The translations under genes and the position numbers were made by a program. Of a stretch of 42,757 nt of DNA, positions 33,576 through 42,757 are shown piece after piece. The stretch is from an uncultured Bacteroides sp. Its GTDB lineage: Bacteria; Bacteroidota; Bacteroidia; Bacteroidales; Bacteroidaceae. The notes under the pieces are model-generated. The model did not search any database. It saw only the letters and a list, made by a program, of their open reading frames with translations, and was not told the DNA's origin. The number at the start of each line of letters is the position of its first letter. The first letter of the stretch is position 1. The stretch spans positions 1 to 42,757 of the forward strand of contig CAMTPH010000013.1 of assembly GCA_947074345.1 (NCBI GenBank). Reading direction: 5' to 3'.

Positions 33576-34457
33576 CTACTCTATGCTTATTCGTTTCCAA
33601 CTATCACAGATTGGGTCATTTACTAAAGGCTTATTCATCCAAATTTCTGGTGCTAACACAACCTTGTCTTCATGATTATTAAGCCATGCCCCCCACCATG
33701 AGAAACTGCTATTCGCTATAATATTATAGTGGCAGAGCGACATTAAATGCATATCACAATAACTCTCTTTTCCTTTGTTCCAATCCACATAGACAACTAG
33801 CTTGTCCTTTCCAATCAAGTCAGCAAGATTCTCTTTACACCATTCTATATCATTGCTAAAAATACAATATAAGTCAGGATCGACGGTTCTATTCAGTTCT
33901 GATACTGCCCTCTCATAATATTTGCTGTTACATACACCATAAACGGAATCATTTAAATAATCTCCACGTCTAACATGACAAGATGCCGCTCTTGATTTCT
34001 GCAACTTCTTGAAAAGTCTCAAATTAATTTCATCTTCAAACGGTGAGAATGTAAAAGTCTTCATAACAATGTCCCTAATTGGTTTAAAATTTTTTTCATT
34101 TTGCCAATAACCATCATAAAAAACATTATCATTTCGAGTTATTTCATTATAGTTGAATGGAATTTGAGTAGTCCCAGTTACCATACTCTTCCGTTTAGGA
34201 AAGAAATGACACATCATTTGCCATGTCTTGTAATTAAAATAAGGATATGCAATCTTAGAAAGTTGCATTAACGAAGCCTCTGGGCTTTCTATATTAAATA
34301 TTCTATCCAATTCATAGCCGTTATGAAGAGGATAGCCTTTATAGCTCCTCCTACACAACAACACTTCTTCGTCAGAATGAGCTTCTTGTAATGCCAAATA
34401 CATAGCATATACAAACATCTGGTTACCAAGACCGCCAAGGACATTGACTATTTTCAT
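33576..34457 (-). CDS. GT11-type alpha-1,2-fucosyltransferase-like glycosyltransferase
   Basis: A 293-residue enzyme of the GT11 family. Motifs are VLGGLGNQMFVYAMYLAL at the N-terminus, HVRRGDYLND in the middle (motif I of alpha-1,2-fucosyltransferases, HxRRGD), and IIANSSFSWWGAWLN near the C-terminus. GT11 enzymes take GDP-L-fucose and usually transfer it to galactose by an alpha-1,2 bond. This fits the gmd-fcl and manC genes 10 kb away. Cytoplasmic, acting on the lipid-linked repeat unit. Confidence 0.92.
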   Translation of the reverse strand: MKIVNVLGGLGNQMFVYAMYLALQEAHSDEEVLLCRRSYKGYPLHNGYELDRIFNIESPEASLMQLSKIAYPYFNYKTWQMMCHFFPKRKSMVTGTTQIPFNYNEITRNDNVFYDGYWQNEKNFKPIRDIVMKTFTFSPFEDEINLRLFKKLQKSRAASCHVRRGDYLNDSVYGVCNSKYYERAVSELNRTVDPDLYCIFSNDIEWCKENLADLIGKDKLVVYVDWNKGKESYCDMHLMSLCHYNIIANSSFSWWGAWLNNHEDKVVLAPEIWMNKPLVNDPICDSWKRISIE

Positions 34458-34502
34458 AATTATTATTAAATTGTTGTAATATAGATTCTATTCTTGTTAC
34501 AC

Positions 34503-35336
34503 TTATCGATGGCTATACCACCACTGTAAAGGCGCAAAGTAAAATGGTTTCAATACGTAATCTTTTAATACACGCTTAAAACATGCCATTACCATCTTCT
34601 TTCGATTTTCGACTTCACCTTTTCTCAGCCTTGTTGCTCTAATGGCTTGATTGAAAAAGAGATCATAATTCTCTATATGTTCCCATTGCGTATATATTTT
34701 CTTTCTAGTTTCAGGAATAGCTAGATACTTATAAACCAACGCAGAATATATAGCCTGATCATGTCGATTTTCAATCAAAGAGGAAGATTGATTCATCCTT
34801 TCTTCTGGCATTACATCCATAGCAAATTCAGGATATTCAATCATAAGATTGCGCCATTCACGAATAAATTTTCTAGTAAAGTCTGATACTACTACTACTA
34901 TTACTGTAGCTTGATATTGAAAACATTTCAACCATGAAGTCCCATTACTCTGAAAATAATCTATTATCTCTTTACGAGTCCAATTCTCTGTGCGTTGGAA
35001 AATTCGTTGAGCAATAATATCATGAGCTTCCAGTTTCCTCCACATCTTTTTCCACTCTGGAGAAGGGTAAATAGTACACCCTGCATCACAATACACAATA
35101 ATATCACCATCTTCATGGCTCTCCATTGTGCTAAGAATTATATCAGGTTTCCAACTCCAGAGTCCACCACCACGTTTTATATTGATGACCTTAGAAGCTA
35201 AAAGATCTGAAGACAAATCACTCCGACCACACGAAATTATCTCTTGAAATTCACCAGTCAGCCACGCTTCTTCTACAATCTTTGCTTTAGCCGCTTCGAA
35301 TCCAGAATCACCATATGTAAGAAAAATATGAGCCAT
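34503..35336 (-). CDS. Probable glycosyltransferase-like protein, unknown family
   Basis: A 277-residue protein in the assembly cluster. It begins HIFLTYGDSGFEAAKAKI and has DGDIIVYCDAGCTIYPSPEW; the acidic CDAGC after a beta-strand looks like the DxD of a GT-A fold. GGGLWSWKPDIIL and the later NRHDQAIYSALVYKYL also recall enzymes that search and bind nucleotide sugars. I do not recognise the family with certainty. No signal peptide; lies 45 nt upstream of the GT11-type gene, so in the same transcript. It could also act on a non-sugar decoration. Confidence 0.55.
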   Translation of the reverse strand: MAHIFLTYGDSGFEAAKAKIVEEAWLTGEFQEIISCGRSDLSSDLLASKVINIKRGGGLWSWKPDIILSTMESHEDGDIIVYCDAGCTIYPSPEWKKMWRKLEAHDIIAQRIFQRTENWTRKEIIDYFQSNGTSWLKCFQYQATVIVVVVSDFTRKFIREWRNLMIEYPEFAMDVMPEERMNQSSSLIENRHDQAIYSALVYKYLAIPETRKKIYTQWEHIENYDLFFNQAIRATRLRKGEVENRKKMVMACFKRVLKDYVLKPFYFAPLQWWYSHR

Positions 35337-35425
35337 ATCAGTTTTTATTTACGTAATCAAAAAAATCCTCAAAGGAATCAAATATCGGTTTTGATTTAAG
35401 GAAATGTGAAATAATGTCATCCTCC

Positions 35426-35937
35426 TCAATATCTCCTGACAAATTCGTTTTTTATATTATGCTTATGCATACTTTCTATATTTCTTTCTAAAAACAAGAA
35501 ATAAAATGATTCCATCTCAGATATAAATGGTTTTCTATTATAATAACCGAAAAATCTTTTCGTATATAAGACAGCTTCGGAAAGAGGATTATTTAGTCTT
35601 TTTTCATAATACGTATCCAAGGAACAAATTACTTTTACAGGAATGCCTGCTGCTGTCACGCAATTAGAAGGAATCGTACCAGAAATGACGCTCCCAGCTC
35701 CAATAATAACATTATCACCTATTAATGTTTCGCGAGCTTCCCAATAACAAGACCATACTTTAAACATAGCACAGATCTATTGTAATCATGTGTTAAGATT
35801 GTGATGCCTTTTGTAATCTTGCAATAATCTCCTATTCTTAACAGCCAAGGACGTTGAATATCAATGGTATTACTACAAAGGTAAAAGAATACAGTGTTGT
35901 CTCCAATCTGGATTCCCATACTTTTCAAGTAATACAA
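35426..35937 (-). pseudogene. Hexapeptide-repeat acyltransferase (LbH fold), frameshifted
   Basis: The first part, from a TTG at 35937 (or ATG 35919), reads MGIQIGDNTVFFYLCSN, IDIQRPWLLRIGDYCKIT and GITILTHDYNRSV, then runs into a stop after VIGKLAKH. A second frame continues EARETLIGDNVIIGAGSVI, TIPSNCVTAAGIPVKVICSL and a C-terminal tail to 35426. The join is at ATTGGGAAG near 35735: one more base, for example in the G run, would restore the frame. The family normally has one more hexapeptide coil here, so some sequence may also be lost. Such enzymes acetylate sugars. Either decayed, phase-variable or a sequencing error. Confidence 0.85.
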
Positions 35938-36007
35938 ATATTTTTTTGATTTAATACTTGAAGATATAAACTTCCTCTTAATACGATATTTAAATTTAGA
36001 GATATCC

Positions 36008-37405
36008 TTATTTTATTAGTTTCTTTAAATAAACAGAAGCTGGTACCAAATAAACAACCACACCTGTTAAGATTTCAAGAATTAAACGCATATATATATT
36101 AATCTGCAAGGCTGAAACAATACGAACCACTATTATCATTACTATTCCAAATGACAAAAAGGGTATGGATCTCATAATCATTCTAAAAACAGGAAGTTCT
36201 TTTTTTGATTTGACAGATTGAATAATAGCCACTATCAATTCTGCAATAATTGTTGAAATTACTGCACCTATAGCCCCAAATTGACGAATTAGAAAAAGAT
36301 TAAGAAGAAAATTCGTTATAGCGCCAAAAATAACAGACCATACATACACCCTATCATGATGGAATGGCATGAGATATTGAGTTCTAATTACATTAGCCCA
36401 CGAAATAATTATTGCAGTAATAACCAAAGCTTCCATAATCTCTACACAAGGCAGAAATTCAGTGCCAAAATAAATTGGTATAAAATCTGGTGCAATTGCA
36501 AAGATACCACATGCAATTGCAATAGATAAAAACATTACAAAATCCATAGATTTGATAATGTATGCAAATGCATTCTCCTTTGACCCATTAGCCGCCAAGT
36601 ATGACATTCTTGGTAGCATAACTGTTCCCAAGGCAGTTACAAAACCCAATACTACAGTTAGTATTTTCTCAACATTCTCATAATAGCCAGCATCTGTTAT
36701 AGAAAAATTACCTAGCATTATTTTATCCATATACTTATAAATACTAATAGCTACAACTGGCACAAACAATATAAGATTGGGTTTAATATGCTTAATCACG
36801 TTTGGAATCCTCGGTTTGATGAAAGTGATTTCTCGGCGAAGATATGGCCATAGGGCGATGGACGTTAATAGGACAGATACTGAATGAATAAAAATGTATA
36901 TCCATAAGTCTGATGATTCTTTTATAAACAGAAATATTGCGACTACAGAAAGCACTTTAATTATAGCATTTCGTATAACTGTGAGTTTAAACTCTTCCAT
37001 TCCAAAAAAGTACCAATTTACATCAAATAGAGTGGCTATTAGATTCAACGAAAGTATAATATAGAACACTTGATACTGAGCACCCCAAATAAGTACAAAA
37101 AGAATATAAAACAAAAGTATCAACACACTGATAAATAACTGCATACAGTATATTTCACTAAAGACAATATCTCTTTTTTCTTTTTCTTTACCAACCATGG
37201 CAATTTCTCTTACGCCATAATTATTAAGACCTAACAATGCGAATATATAAAAATATTGATTTATGGAACTTGCATAAGCATATATTCCTAATCCGTCAGG
37301 ACCAAAAATTCTTGAAACGTATGGTATCGTCACCAAAGGCAATGCCATAGAAAGTATTTGATATAGTACGCTATATATATAATTTTTTTTTATAGATTTT
37401 GACAT
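36008..37405 (-). CDS. Wzx-type flippase (oligosaccharide transporter)
   Basis: A 465-residue MATE/MOP-superfamily membrane protein with about 12-14 hydrophobic segments. The start IKKNYIYSVLYQILSMALPL and the segment PYVSRIFGPDGLGIYAYASS are typical of the family. It moves the undecaprenyl-linked repeat unit to the periplasmic side. Its start overlaps the end of the Wzy-like gene by 16 nt. The downstream acyltransferase relic follows after about 70 nt. Confidence 0.9.
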   Translation of the reverse strand: MSKSIKKNYIYSVLYQILSMALPLVTIPYVSRIFGPDGLGIYAYASSINQYFYIFALLGLNNYGVREIAMVGKEKEKRDIVFSEIYCMQLFISVLILLFYILFVLIWGAQYQVFYIILSLNLIATLFDVNWYFFGMEEFKLTVIRNAIIKVLSVVAIFLFIKESSDLWIYIFIHSVSVLLTSIALWPYLRREITFIKPRIPNVIKHIKPNLILFVPVVAISIYKYMDKIMLGNFSITDAGYYENVEKILTVVLGFVTALGTVMLPRMSYLAANGSKENAFAYIIKSMDFVMFLSIAIACGIFAIAPDFIPIYFGTEFLPCVEIMEALVITAIIISWANVIRTQYLMPFHHDRVYVWSVIFGAITNFLLNLFLIRQFGAIGAVISTIIAELIVAIIQSVKSKKELPVFRMIMRSIPFLSFGIVMIIVVRIVSALQINIYMRLILEILTGVVVYLVPASVYLKKLIK

Positions 37406-38607
37406 TGTTTTTTTGATTTAGCAGAAAACAAAAGACCTAAAAGAAAGTAAAACAAAGGAAAAGTGAACCAACTTCGTGAGACAAGAAGCGGGAACAAACC
37501 AACTGTTACAGATATGATAAACAAATTCTGTTCATCAACTGAAGTCCACTTAAAAATTCTAGTCCATAACTTCTGAAAAAGAAAAAATACAAGAAGGCAT
37601 CCTGGTATTAATCCAAACTGCATTAACACTTCTGCAAAAAAGAAATGAGAGTATGAACCATAAACTGTGGCTGTAGGAGACGTTATAAAGCTATATTTAT
37701 ACAAAAAAATACGATCATTTAATAAGCCGGTACCCCAAAATGGATGATCCAAGGCATATTGAAAAGAGGTGTTTCTCAACAACTCCCTGATATCGTCTGT
37801 TGCTAAATCATTGTTTAATAGTTTCTCAATATTTCTTGTACTCACAGATATTTGTGTAAAAAAATCCAAGACCCACGTGAGTATTTCATATTGATATACT
37901 TTATAAACTAAAAAAATCAGAAATACAATAAATGAAGTAAAGACAGCCTTACTTGAAATTCCATGCTGAATAATGAATACAAATAAAAATAATAGGACAC
38001 CACATAGCAGCGGACCGCGCGAACCACTCATAAGAATAATTGCGAAAGAAATAGTTATTGGTACCAGATAATATAATTTTCTTTCTCGTACATAGGATAG
38101 GGTAAAAACAGCTAATGGAATGAGTGCGCCATAACCTGTTTCTTGACTATACCCTAAACTGACAACACTAAACGATAAAAGTCGCAATAATTCACATGCA
38201 ATTGCGAGATATCCAACAATTTTTAGTATTTTAAATAAATGACCAAAATCTTTTATTTTAAATGCCATAATAAAATATGGCCAACACCAAAGATACAAAG
38301 TACGAAATACTTGCCCCTCAAACTCTTCATCATCGCAGAATGCTGAAGATATAAAATATATTAGAAAGTAGAATAATAAAAATATAAAAATAGTATTTTT
38401 ATATTTTCCTCTAAAAACAGCAGGAATAGCATTAAATATTGCTCCAAGATAGCACAATTGTAAAATCTTAAAAATTGGTTGATTATTCATTCCGTCCTCG
38501 TATATGGCTCCAAGCAAAGATGTCAATGATATCCAAGCTAACAAGAATGCAATACAAAAATTTATGCTATCATATCTTGGAAATAGAAAACCTCTATTAT
38601 CATTCAT
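37390..38607 (-). CDS. Wzy-like O-antigen polymerase
   Basis: A 405-residue membrane protein with about ten hydrophobic segments and no other domain. A large periplasmic loop sits near residues 240-310 (ISVSTRNIEKLLNNDLATDD), as in Wzy polymerases. A short block MSGSRGPLLCGVLLFLFVF recalls the O-antigen ligase/polymerase motif. Sequence identity in this family is always low, so the call rests on topology and on its place next to the Wzx-type gene, which it overlaps by 16 nt. It overlaps the upstream glycosyltransferase gene by 4 nt. Confidence 0.8.
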   Translation of the reverse strand: MNDNRGFLFPRYDSINFCIAFLLAWISLTSLLGAIYEDGMNNQPIFKILQLCYLGAIFNAIPAVFRGKYKNTIFIFLLFYFLIYFISSAFCDDEEFEGQVFRTLYLWCWPYFIMAFKIKDFGHLFKILKIVGYLAIACELLRLLSFSVVSLGYSQETGYGALIPLAVFTLSYVRERKLYYLVPITISFAIILMSGSRGPLLCGVLLFLFVFIIQHGISSKAVFTSFIVFLIFLVYKVYQYEILTWVLDFFTQISVSTRNIEKLLNNDLATDDIRELLRNTSFQYALDHPFWGTGLLNDRIFLYKYSFITSPTATVYGSYSHFFFAEVLMQFGLIPGCLLVFFLFQKLWTRIFKWTSVDEQNLFIISVTVGLFPLLVSRSWFTFPLFYFLLGLLFSAKSKKQCQNL

Positions 38608-39740
38608 ATTAATTCAATTTGTGTAATCACTTTACTGATTTGAACATCCCAAGCATAATAGCGAACAGCAAAGGAATGGATAAATTCTCTTAATTCAGTT
38701 CTATTTGTTATCGTATTGTACCACTTTTCCACCTGATTAAAATCTATAGGAGTATCATTTGATTTAACAAGAAACGATTTTTCTAATATTTCTTTTTCGA
38801 TACCTTCTGAATCAGACAAAATCATCAACATTCCTCTTGATGAATATTCCTTAGCTTTAAGTGAAGAATTAGCAAACACTTTTCTTCTATGGTTACCTAA
38901 GGCCCCTAAGGCAATATCAGCATTAGCATAAGCTTTATCCAAATCCTGTCCAGATAAAGCGCCCGTAAATGTAACATACTTCTGAATTCCTAATTTTTCA
39001 GTTTGCTGTATCAATGATGCACCTGCGTTCTTATCGCCTACCATGGTTAAATGAATATTACAATTCTTATGGTCTTTAACATAATCAGCAAGACCACTGA
39101 TTGCTCTATCATAACCATTCCATATAGAAAAATTACTAACTGCAATGATATTGATTTTATCGTTCTCTTCTTTTACATGGTAAGGGTTCTTTTCCAAATC
39201 AATTCCATTTTCCACACGAATAGTCTTTGAAAATAAAAACTTCTTATTATCAGCTATTATGACAACCAATTTAGAATTGATTGTCATAATATACATATCT
39301 AAAAAAACTAATGGTGTGCCTATCAATGTTTTTAATGCTCTAAAGAATCTACCACGTGACCACGAAGCTTTGATACGAGCAATACTTTCTTGGTATGGGG
39401 GATAAGTAGGAATTTCTGATACTATCTTTAATTTTAATCTCTTGCATAGACATATCATCTTACGATAATATGTATGCCTCAATAATTCAAATCGAACATA
39501 ACAGAACTCGCAAGATACCATATACCGTGACAATTCATCTTTTATCTTTATATTGGTCAAGTCTATTTTTTCCGTGCTGCCATCTATGCTTCTCAAATAG
39601 GCTGTAGATGTATCACGCACAAAAAGTACCTTTCCTTCATAGCCCAAACGATTGAAGGCATTAACCTGTGCTATAATTTTTTTATAAACTCCAGACGACT
39701 CATCTATCGGAGCCATAGTGATATAGATAAACTGTTTCAT
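38604..39740 (-). CDS. GT-B glycosyltransferase (family 1/4-like)
   Basis: A 378-residue GT-B enzyme. The N-terminal Rossmann half starts QFIYITMAPIDESSGVYKK. The C-terminal half has NIIAVSNFSIWNGYDRAISG, LTMVGDKNAG, VTFTGALSGQDLDKAYANAD and, near the end, FANSSLKAKEYSSRG, where the Glu after Lys is typical of the donor-binding EX7E motif. It probably adds a sugar to the lipid-linked repeat unit. Its stop overlaps the Wzy-like gene start by 4 nt. Donor unknown. Confidence 0.87.
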   Translation of the reverse strand: MKQFIYITMAPIDESSGVYKKIIAQVNAFNRLGYEGKVLFVRDTSTAYLRSIDGSTEKIDLTNIKIKDELSRYMVSCEFCYVRFELLRHTYYRKMICLCKRLKLKIVSEIPTYPPYQESIARIKASWSRGRFFRALKTLIGTPLVFLDMYIMTINSKLVVIIADNKKFLFSKTIRVENGIDLEKNPYHVKEENDKINIIAVSNFSIWNGYDRAISGLADYVKDHKNCNIHLTMVGDKNAGASLIQQTEKLGIQKYVTFTGALSGQDLDKAYANADIALGALGNHRRKVFANSSLKAKEYSSRGMLMILSDSEGIEKEILEKSFLVKSNDTPIDFNQVEKWYNTITNRTELREFIHSFAVRYYAWDVQISKVITQIELI

Positions 39741-39909
39741 GTTTATATTAAAATAATACTTTATAATAGATACATTAACTTAGTTGTCATTATATCTCTT
39801 TAGTACTTTAAGAAGTCATTTATACTCTTTGTGTCATTTCTCTGAAGGAGATTATTTTCAAAAGTCAAACCTTTATCTTACAACTCAGTTGCTAAAGTCA
39901 TATTGATAT

Positions 39910-41223
39910 TTAATCACGACGAAATATATCTCTTGTATAAACTTTTACTTCCACATCGCTCAGACAATCATCAAAGCGATTAGCAATGATTGCGTGGCTC
40001 AACTCTTTGAACTTCGCCAAGTCATTTATTACCTTACTACCAAAGAACAACTCGCCATTATTCATGGCTGGCTCATAGATGATAACCTCGGCACCTTTGG
40101 CTTTGATACGTTTCATAATGCCTTGTATTGCACTCTGGCGGAAGTTGTCAGAATTTGACTTCATAGTCAGACGGTATACACCGATAACGCATGAATGTTC
40201 GCTCTGCGCACTCCAATCACTATTGGCTGTATAATAGCCCGCCTTATGCAGCACTGCATCAGCAATGTAATCCTTACGCGTGCGATTGCTCTCTACGATA
40301 GCGGTCATCATATTTTGAGGTACATCGGCGTAGTTGGCCAACAACTGTTTGGTATCTTTTGGCAAGCAATATCCACCGTAGCCAAAACTTGGATTGTTGT
40401 AATGCGTACCGACACGAGAATCTAAACCTACGCCATTGATGATGGCTGCGGTGTCGAGTCCTTTCATCTCGGCATAGGTATCGAGTTCGTTGAAGTATGA
40501 TACACGCAAAGCCAAATAGGTATTGGCAAAGAGCTTCACGGCTTCTGCTTCCTTCAAGCCCATAAATAGCGTATCAATGTTTTCCTTAATAGCACCTTCT
40601 TGCAAAAGCTTTGCAAAGGCATGAGCAGCTTCTTCCATGTGGTTGCCAGCAAGCTTGATAATAGCATCGTTCTCTACCTGGAATTCAGGTTGACGAATCA
40701 TCTTGGGATAGCCTACAATTATACGGCTGGGATATAAGTTGTCATAAAGTGACTTGCTCTCACGCAAGAATTCTGGTGAGAAGAGCAGACGGAACTTTGC
40801 TGTATCACCTAGGGCACAGAGTTTCTTAGCATACTTCACATAGAGTGAGCGGCAATAGCCCACAGGAATGGTACTCTTGATAACCATTACGGCTTCAGGA
40901 TTTACCGCAAGAACCAAATCTATTACATCCTCAATATGATGAGTATCGAAAAAGCTCTTTACAGGGTCATAGTTCGTAGGTGCTGCGATGACTACATAAT
41001 CCGCATCACGATAAGCTTCTGCTCCGTCGAGAGTAGCACGAAGGTTAAGATCCTTCTCGGCCAAATATTTTTCAATATACTCGTCTTGTATGGGCGATTT
41101 CTTCTGATTGATTAAATCAACCTTCTCTGGTATTACATCAACGGCTACCACCTCGTTGTGCTGCGCCAACAACGTGGCGATAGACAATCCAACGTAACCT
41201 GTTCCTGCTACTGCTATTTTCAT
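39910..41223 (-). CDS. ugd: UDP-glucose 6-dehydrogenase
   Basis: A 437-residue enzyme that oxidises UDP-glucose to UDP-glucuronate with 2 NAD+. The N-terminal NAD motif is [13 protein letters not shown], followed by [22 protein letters not shown] and SPEFLRES. The catalytic Cys is in [14 protein letters not shown], near residue 283. It looks more like the E. coli Ugd type (388 residues) than the longer Gram-positive type, with extra C-terminal sequence. Provides a uronic acid or the precursor of another sugar for the polymer. It has 169 nt to the next gene and 461 nt upstream of it, so it may have its own promoter. Confidence 0.9.
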   Translation of the reverse strand: MKIAVAGTGYVGLSIATLLAQHNEVVAVDVIPEKVDLINQKKSPIQDEYIEKYLAEKDLNLRATLDGAEAYRDADYVVIAAPTNYDPVKSFFDTHHIEDVIDLVLAVNPEAVMVIKSTIPVGYCRSLYVKYAKKLCALGDTAKFRLLFSPEFLRESKSLYDNLYPSRIIVGYPKMIRQPEFQVENDAIIKLAGNHMEEAAHAFAKLLQEGAIKENIDTLFMGLKEAEAVKLFANTYLALRVSYFNELDTYAEMKGLDTAAIINGVGLDSRVGTHYNNPSFGYGGYCLPKDTKQLLANYADVPQNMMTAIVESNRTRKDYIADAVLHKAGYYTANSDWSAQSEHSCVIGVYRLTMKSNSDNFRQSAIQGIMKRIKAKGAEVIIYEPAMNNGELFFGSKVINDLAKFKELSHAIIANRFDDCLSDVEVKVYTRDIFRRD

Positions 41224-41684
41224 ATCGTAATTTTTTAATTATAACTTTTGGAAATAATTTATACTCCTAATTTCTTCGTAGTTCTTGAACATATTTTATA
41301 ACTTTAGTCACAAATTCAAAGCAAAAATGCAAAGCCATAAAATGTATCTGTTAAATTTTCAATAAAAATCCAGTCCAAATAGCCATCGCGCAGAAATTCA
41401 CGCTAAGGAATGCCGATTTGCACCCAAAAAGGCTAAATTTGACTGGAAAAAGATTATTCTCTCTATTTGATTGTCGGGAAGAAATCGACGAGAACTGCGT
41501 TTATGCCCTACCAAGTGTTGTGTTGTTTTGTTCTCTATATGTACCCAAAGTGGCTATATTATTGCAAATTTTGTTCCTATTTTGTTACTCGCTTTAGGCA
41601 CGTAATTGAAATATGGCTGATAAACGGACGTTTTCAAGCCGCTATGCGGCGAACGCATATTCCAAGACATATATTATTCTTTTT
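41224..41684. other. 461-bp gene-free stretch upstream of ugd
   Basis: No convincing gene, tRNA or repeat. A compact hairpin GCCGC-TAT-GCGGC (41638-41650), with outer CGTT/AACG pairing possible, lies just after the CapD-like gene's stop, but no T-run follows it on either strand. No clear TAnnTTTG box was found for ugd. A 73-codon plus-strand frame here (41467-41688) has no recognisable product. Confidence 0.5.
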
Positions 41685-42757
41685 TTAATCTTTCTTCCCC
41701 ACTTTCACATCAAACTTCTCATAAACAGAGTTCTTTGACACAAAGTCTGGCATGAGTTGTTTCATAATCTTTACACACTCTTCTATGCGCACAAAAAGGG
41801 CATAGCTATGGATGCGTTCGTAATAATCGAGGATATCCTCGCGATTGTATTCGCGCACTTTTGCTTTGTGAATCTTTTTATGTTCGGTTGGTAGCGTGTT
41901 TTCTGCATCACTCAATACCTCTTCGTATAATTTTTCACCTGGGCGAAGTCCGGTGAAAGTGATTGGAATTTCTTCGTATGGGATAAATCCTGCTAAACGA
42001 ATCATGCGTTCGGCTAAGTGTACAATCTTGACTGATTCGCCCATATCGAACACAAAGATCTGATTACCGGTACTCATCGTAGCTGCTTCCATCACCAATC
42101 TACATGCCTCGGGAATAGTCATAAAGAAACGAGTGATATCTGGATGGGTTACTGTTACCGGACCACCACGTTCTATCTGTTTGCGGAAGTGTGGAATAAC
42201 ACTACCATTGCTTCCTAATACATTACCAAAACGGGTTGTAATGAATCGTGTGTAGCCTTTTACTTCGCCACGCTCTACTGCTAAACCTAAACTTTGTACA
42301 TATATTTCGGCCATTCGCTTCGATGCACCCATCACATTGGTTGGGTTCACGGCTTTATCGGTCGAGATCATCACCATCTCTTCTACTCCATACTCCAAAC
42401 AGAAGTCGGCTACTTGGCGCGATCCTACTACATTGACACGCACGGCTTCGCATGGATTCTCTTCCATCAAAGGTACATGTTTATAGGCTGCTGCATGAAA
42501 AACGATTTGTGGTTTATAACGTTCAAACGCCATACGCAATCGTTCTATCTGACGAACATCGCCTAAGTATGGTACAAAATTTAATTCGGGATGGGTACGC
42601 TCTAATTCTAAACGGAATTCGTGCGTAGGGGTTTCTGCATTGTCAAACAACACCAACTTCTTTACTCCAAATGTTGCCAACTGACGGCATAATTCGCTAC
42701 CAATACTTCCGGCTGCTCCGGTTACCATCACCACTTTGTCTTTGAAATGGTTGGTCA
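41685..42757 (-). CDS. CapD/WbpM-like nucleotide-sugar dehydratase, N-terminus beyond the window
   Basis: At least 357 residues, frame open through the right edge. The Rossmann motif is VMVTGAAGSIGSELCRQL; the family block STDKAVNPTNVMGASKRMAE follows, with Met where short-chain dehydrogenases have the catalytic Tyr, a mark of the WbpM/CapD/FlaA1 group. Then TTRFGNVLGSNGSVIPHF and GLRPGEKLYEEVL. The long members carry an N-terminal membrane domain, which would lie outside the window; the visible part is the complete catalytic domain. It converts UDP-GlcNAc or a relative to a 4-keto-6-deoxy sugar. The first ATG seen (42734) is internal, not the start. Confidence 0.88.
   Translation of the reverse strand, partial: TNHFKDKVVMVTGAAGSIGSELCRQLATFGVKKLVLFDNAETPTHEFRLELERTHPELNFVPYLGDVRQIERLRMAFERYKPQIVFHAAAYKHVPLMEENPCEAVRVNVVGSRQVADFCLEYGVEEMVMISTDKAVNPTNVMGASKRMAEIYVQSLGLAVERGEVKGYTRFITTRFGNVLGSNGSVIPHFRKQIERGGPVTVTHPDITRFFMTIPEACRLVMEAATMSTGNQIFVFDMGESVKIVHLAERMIRLAGFIPYEEIPITFTGLRPGEKLYEEVLSDAENTLPTEHKKIHKAKVREYNREDILDYYERIHSYALFVRIEECVKIMKQLMPDFVSKNSVYEKFDVKVGKKD

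Noticed and set aside
41467-41688. 73-codon ORF between ugd and the CapD-like gene
   Set aside because: No recognisable product and no promoter or ribosome site; it overlaps the end of the CapD-like gene.

Overview
The window comes from a low-GC member of the Bacteroidales (Bacteroides or a close relative). The signs are many promoters of the Bacteroidota form TAnnTTTG, a long NagB-like/PIG-L fusion protein, RND pumps with lipoprotein adaptor and outer-membrane parts, and a large surface-polysaccharide locus. I cannot name the species.

Left part (1-18.4 kb) is core and housekeeping. It holds the end of tRNA-Arg(ACG) and a ferredoxin-like DUF362 protein with a phosphoribosyltransferase-like partner. 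A patatin-like phospholipase is followed by a cytoplasmic GH13 alpha-amylase. An AraC regulator lies divergent from a three-gene RND efflux operon (adaptor, pump, outer-membrane factor), with a perfect palindrome between them. An operon on the minus strand carries DUF2461, YhcH-type and glycogen branching enzyme genes. A POT-type transporter, a WalJ/YycJ-like metallo-beta-lactamase-fold enzyme and tRNA-Lys(CTT) follow. After the tRNA comes a gene-poor stretch with three diverged repeats spaced 32-33 bp and a striking array of TGCA tetramers spaced 11 bp apart.

Middle part (18.4-26 kb) supplies sugar metabolism: a 663-residue NagB-like/PIG-L protein whose NagB domain lacks most canonical catalytic residues, then gmd-fcl (GDP-mannose to GDP-L-fucose), an AAA-type ATPase of the DUF4143 type, and mannose-1-phosphate guanylyltransferase (GDP-mannose supply).

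Right part (26-42.7 kb) is a capsule or exopolysaccharide locus. A phosphoglycosyl transferase (the likely initiating enzyme) sits alone on the plus strand behind a textbook promoter. Facing it on the minus strand are a CapD/WbpM-like dehydratase (cut by the window edge), UDP-glucose dehydrogenase, glycosyltransferases, a Wzy-like polymerase, a Wzx flippase, a GT11-type fucosyltransferase, a polysaccharide pyruvyl transferase with an Fe-S F420-dehydrogenase-beta-like partner, and a DegT aminotransferase. The inferred product is a Wzx/Wzy-made polymer that may contain fucose, a uronic acid, an amino sugar and pyruvate. The locus is decaying or recombining: an IS30-type transposase remnant, a VanZ-like pseudogene, a WbuC-type cupin pseudogene, a small unrecognised relic and a frameshifted hexapeptide acyltransferase lie within it.

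No CRISPR array, complete insertion sequence, prophage or obvious defence system was seen. The signals least explained by known genes are the 11-bp-phased TGCA array (17764-17878) and two minus-strand terminators that serve no visible gene (14690-14719, 20671-20702), which may end small RNAs.
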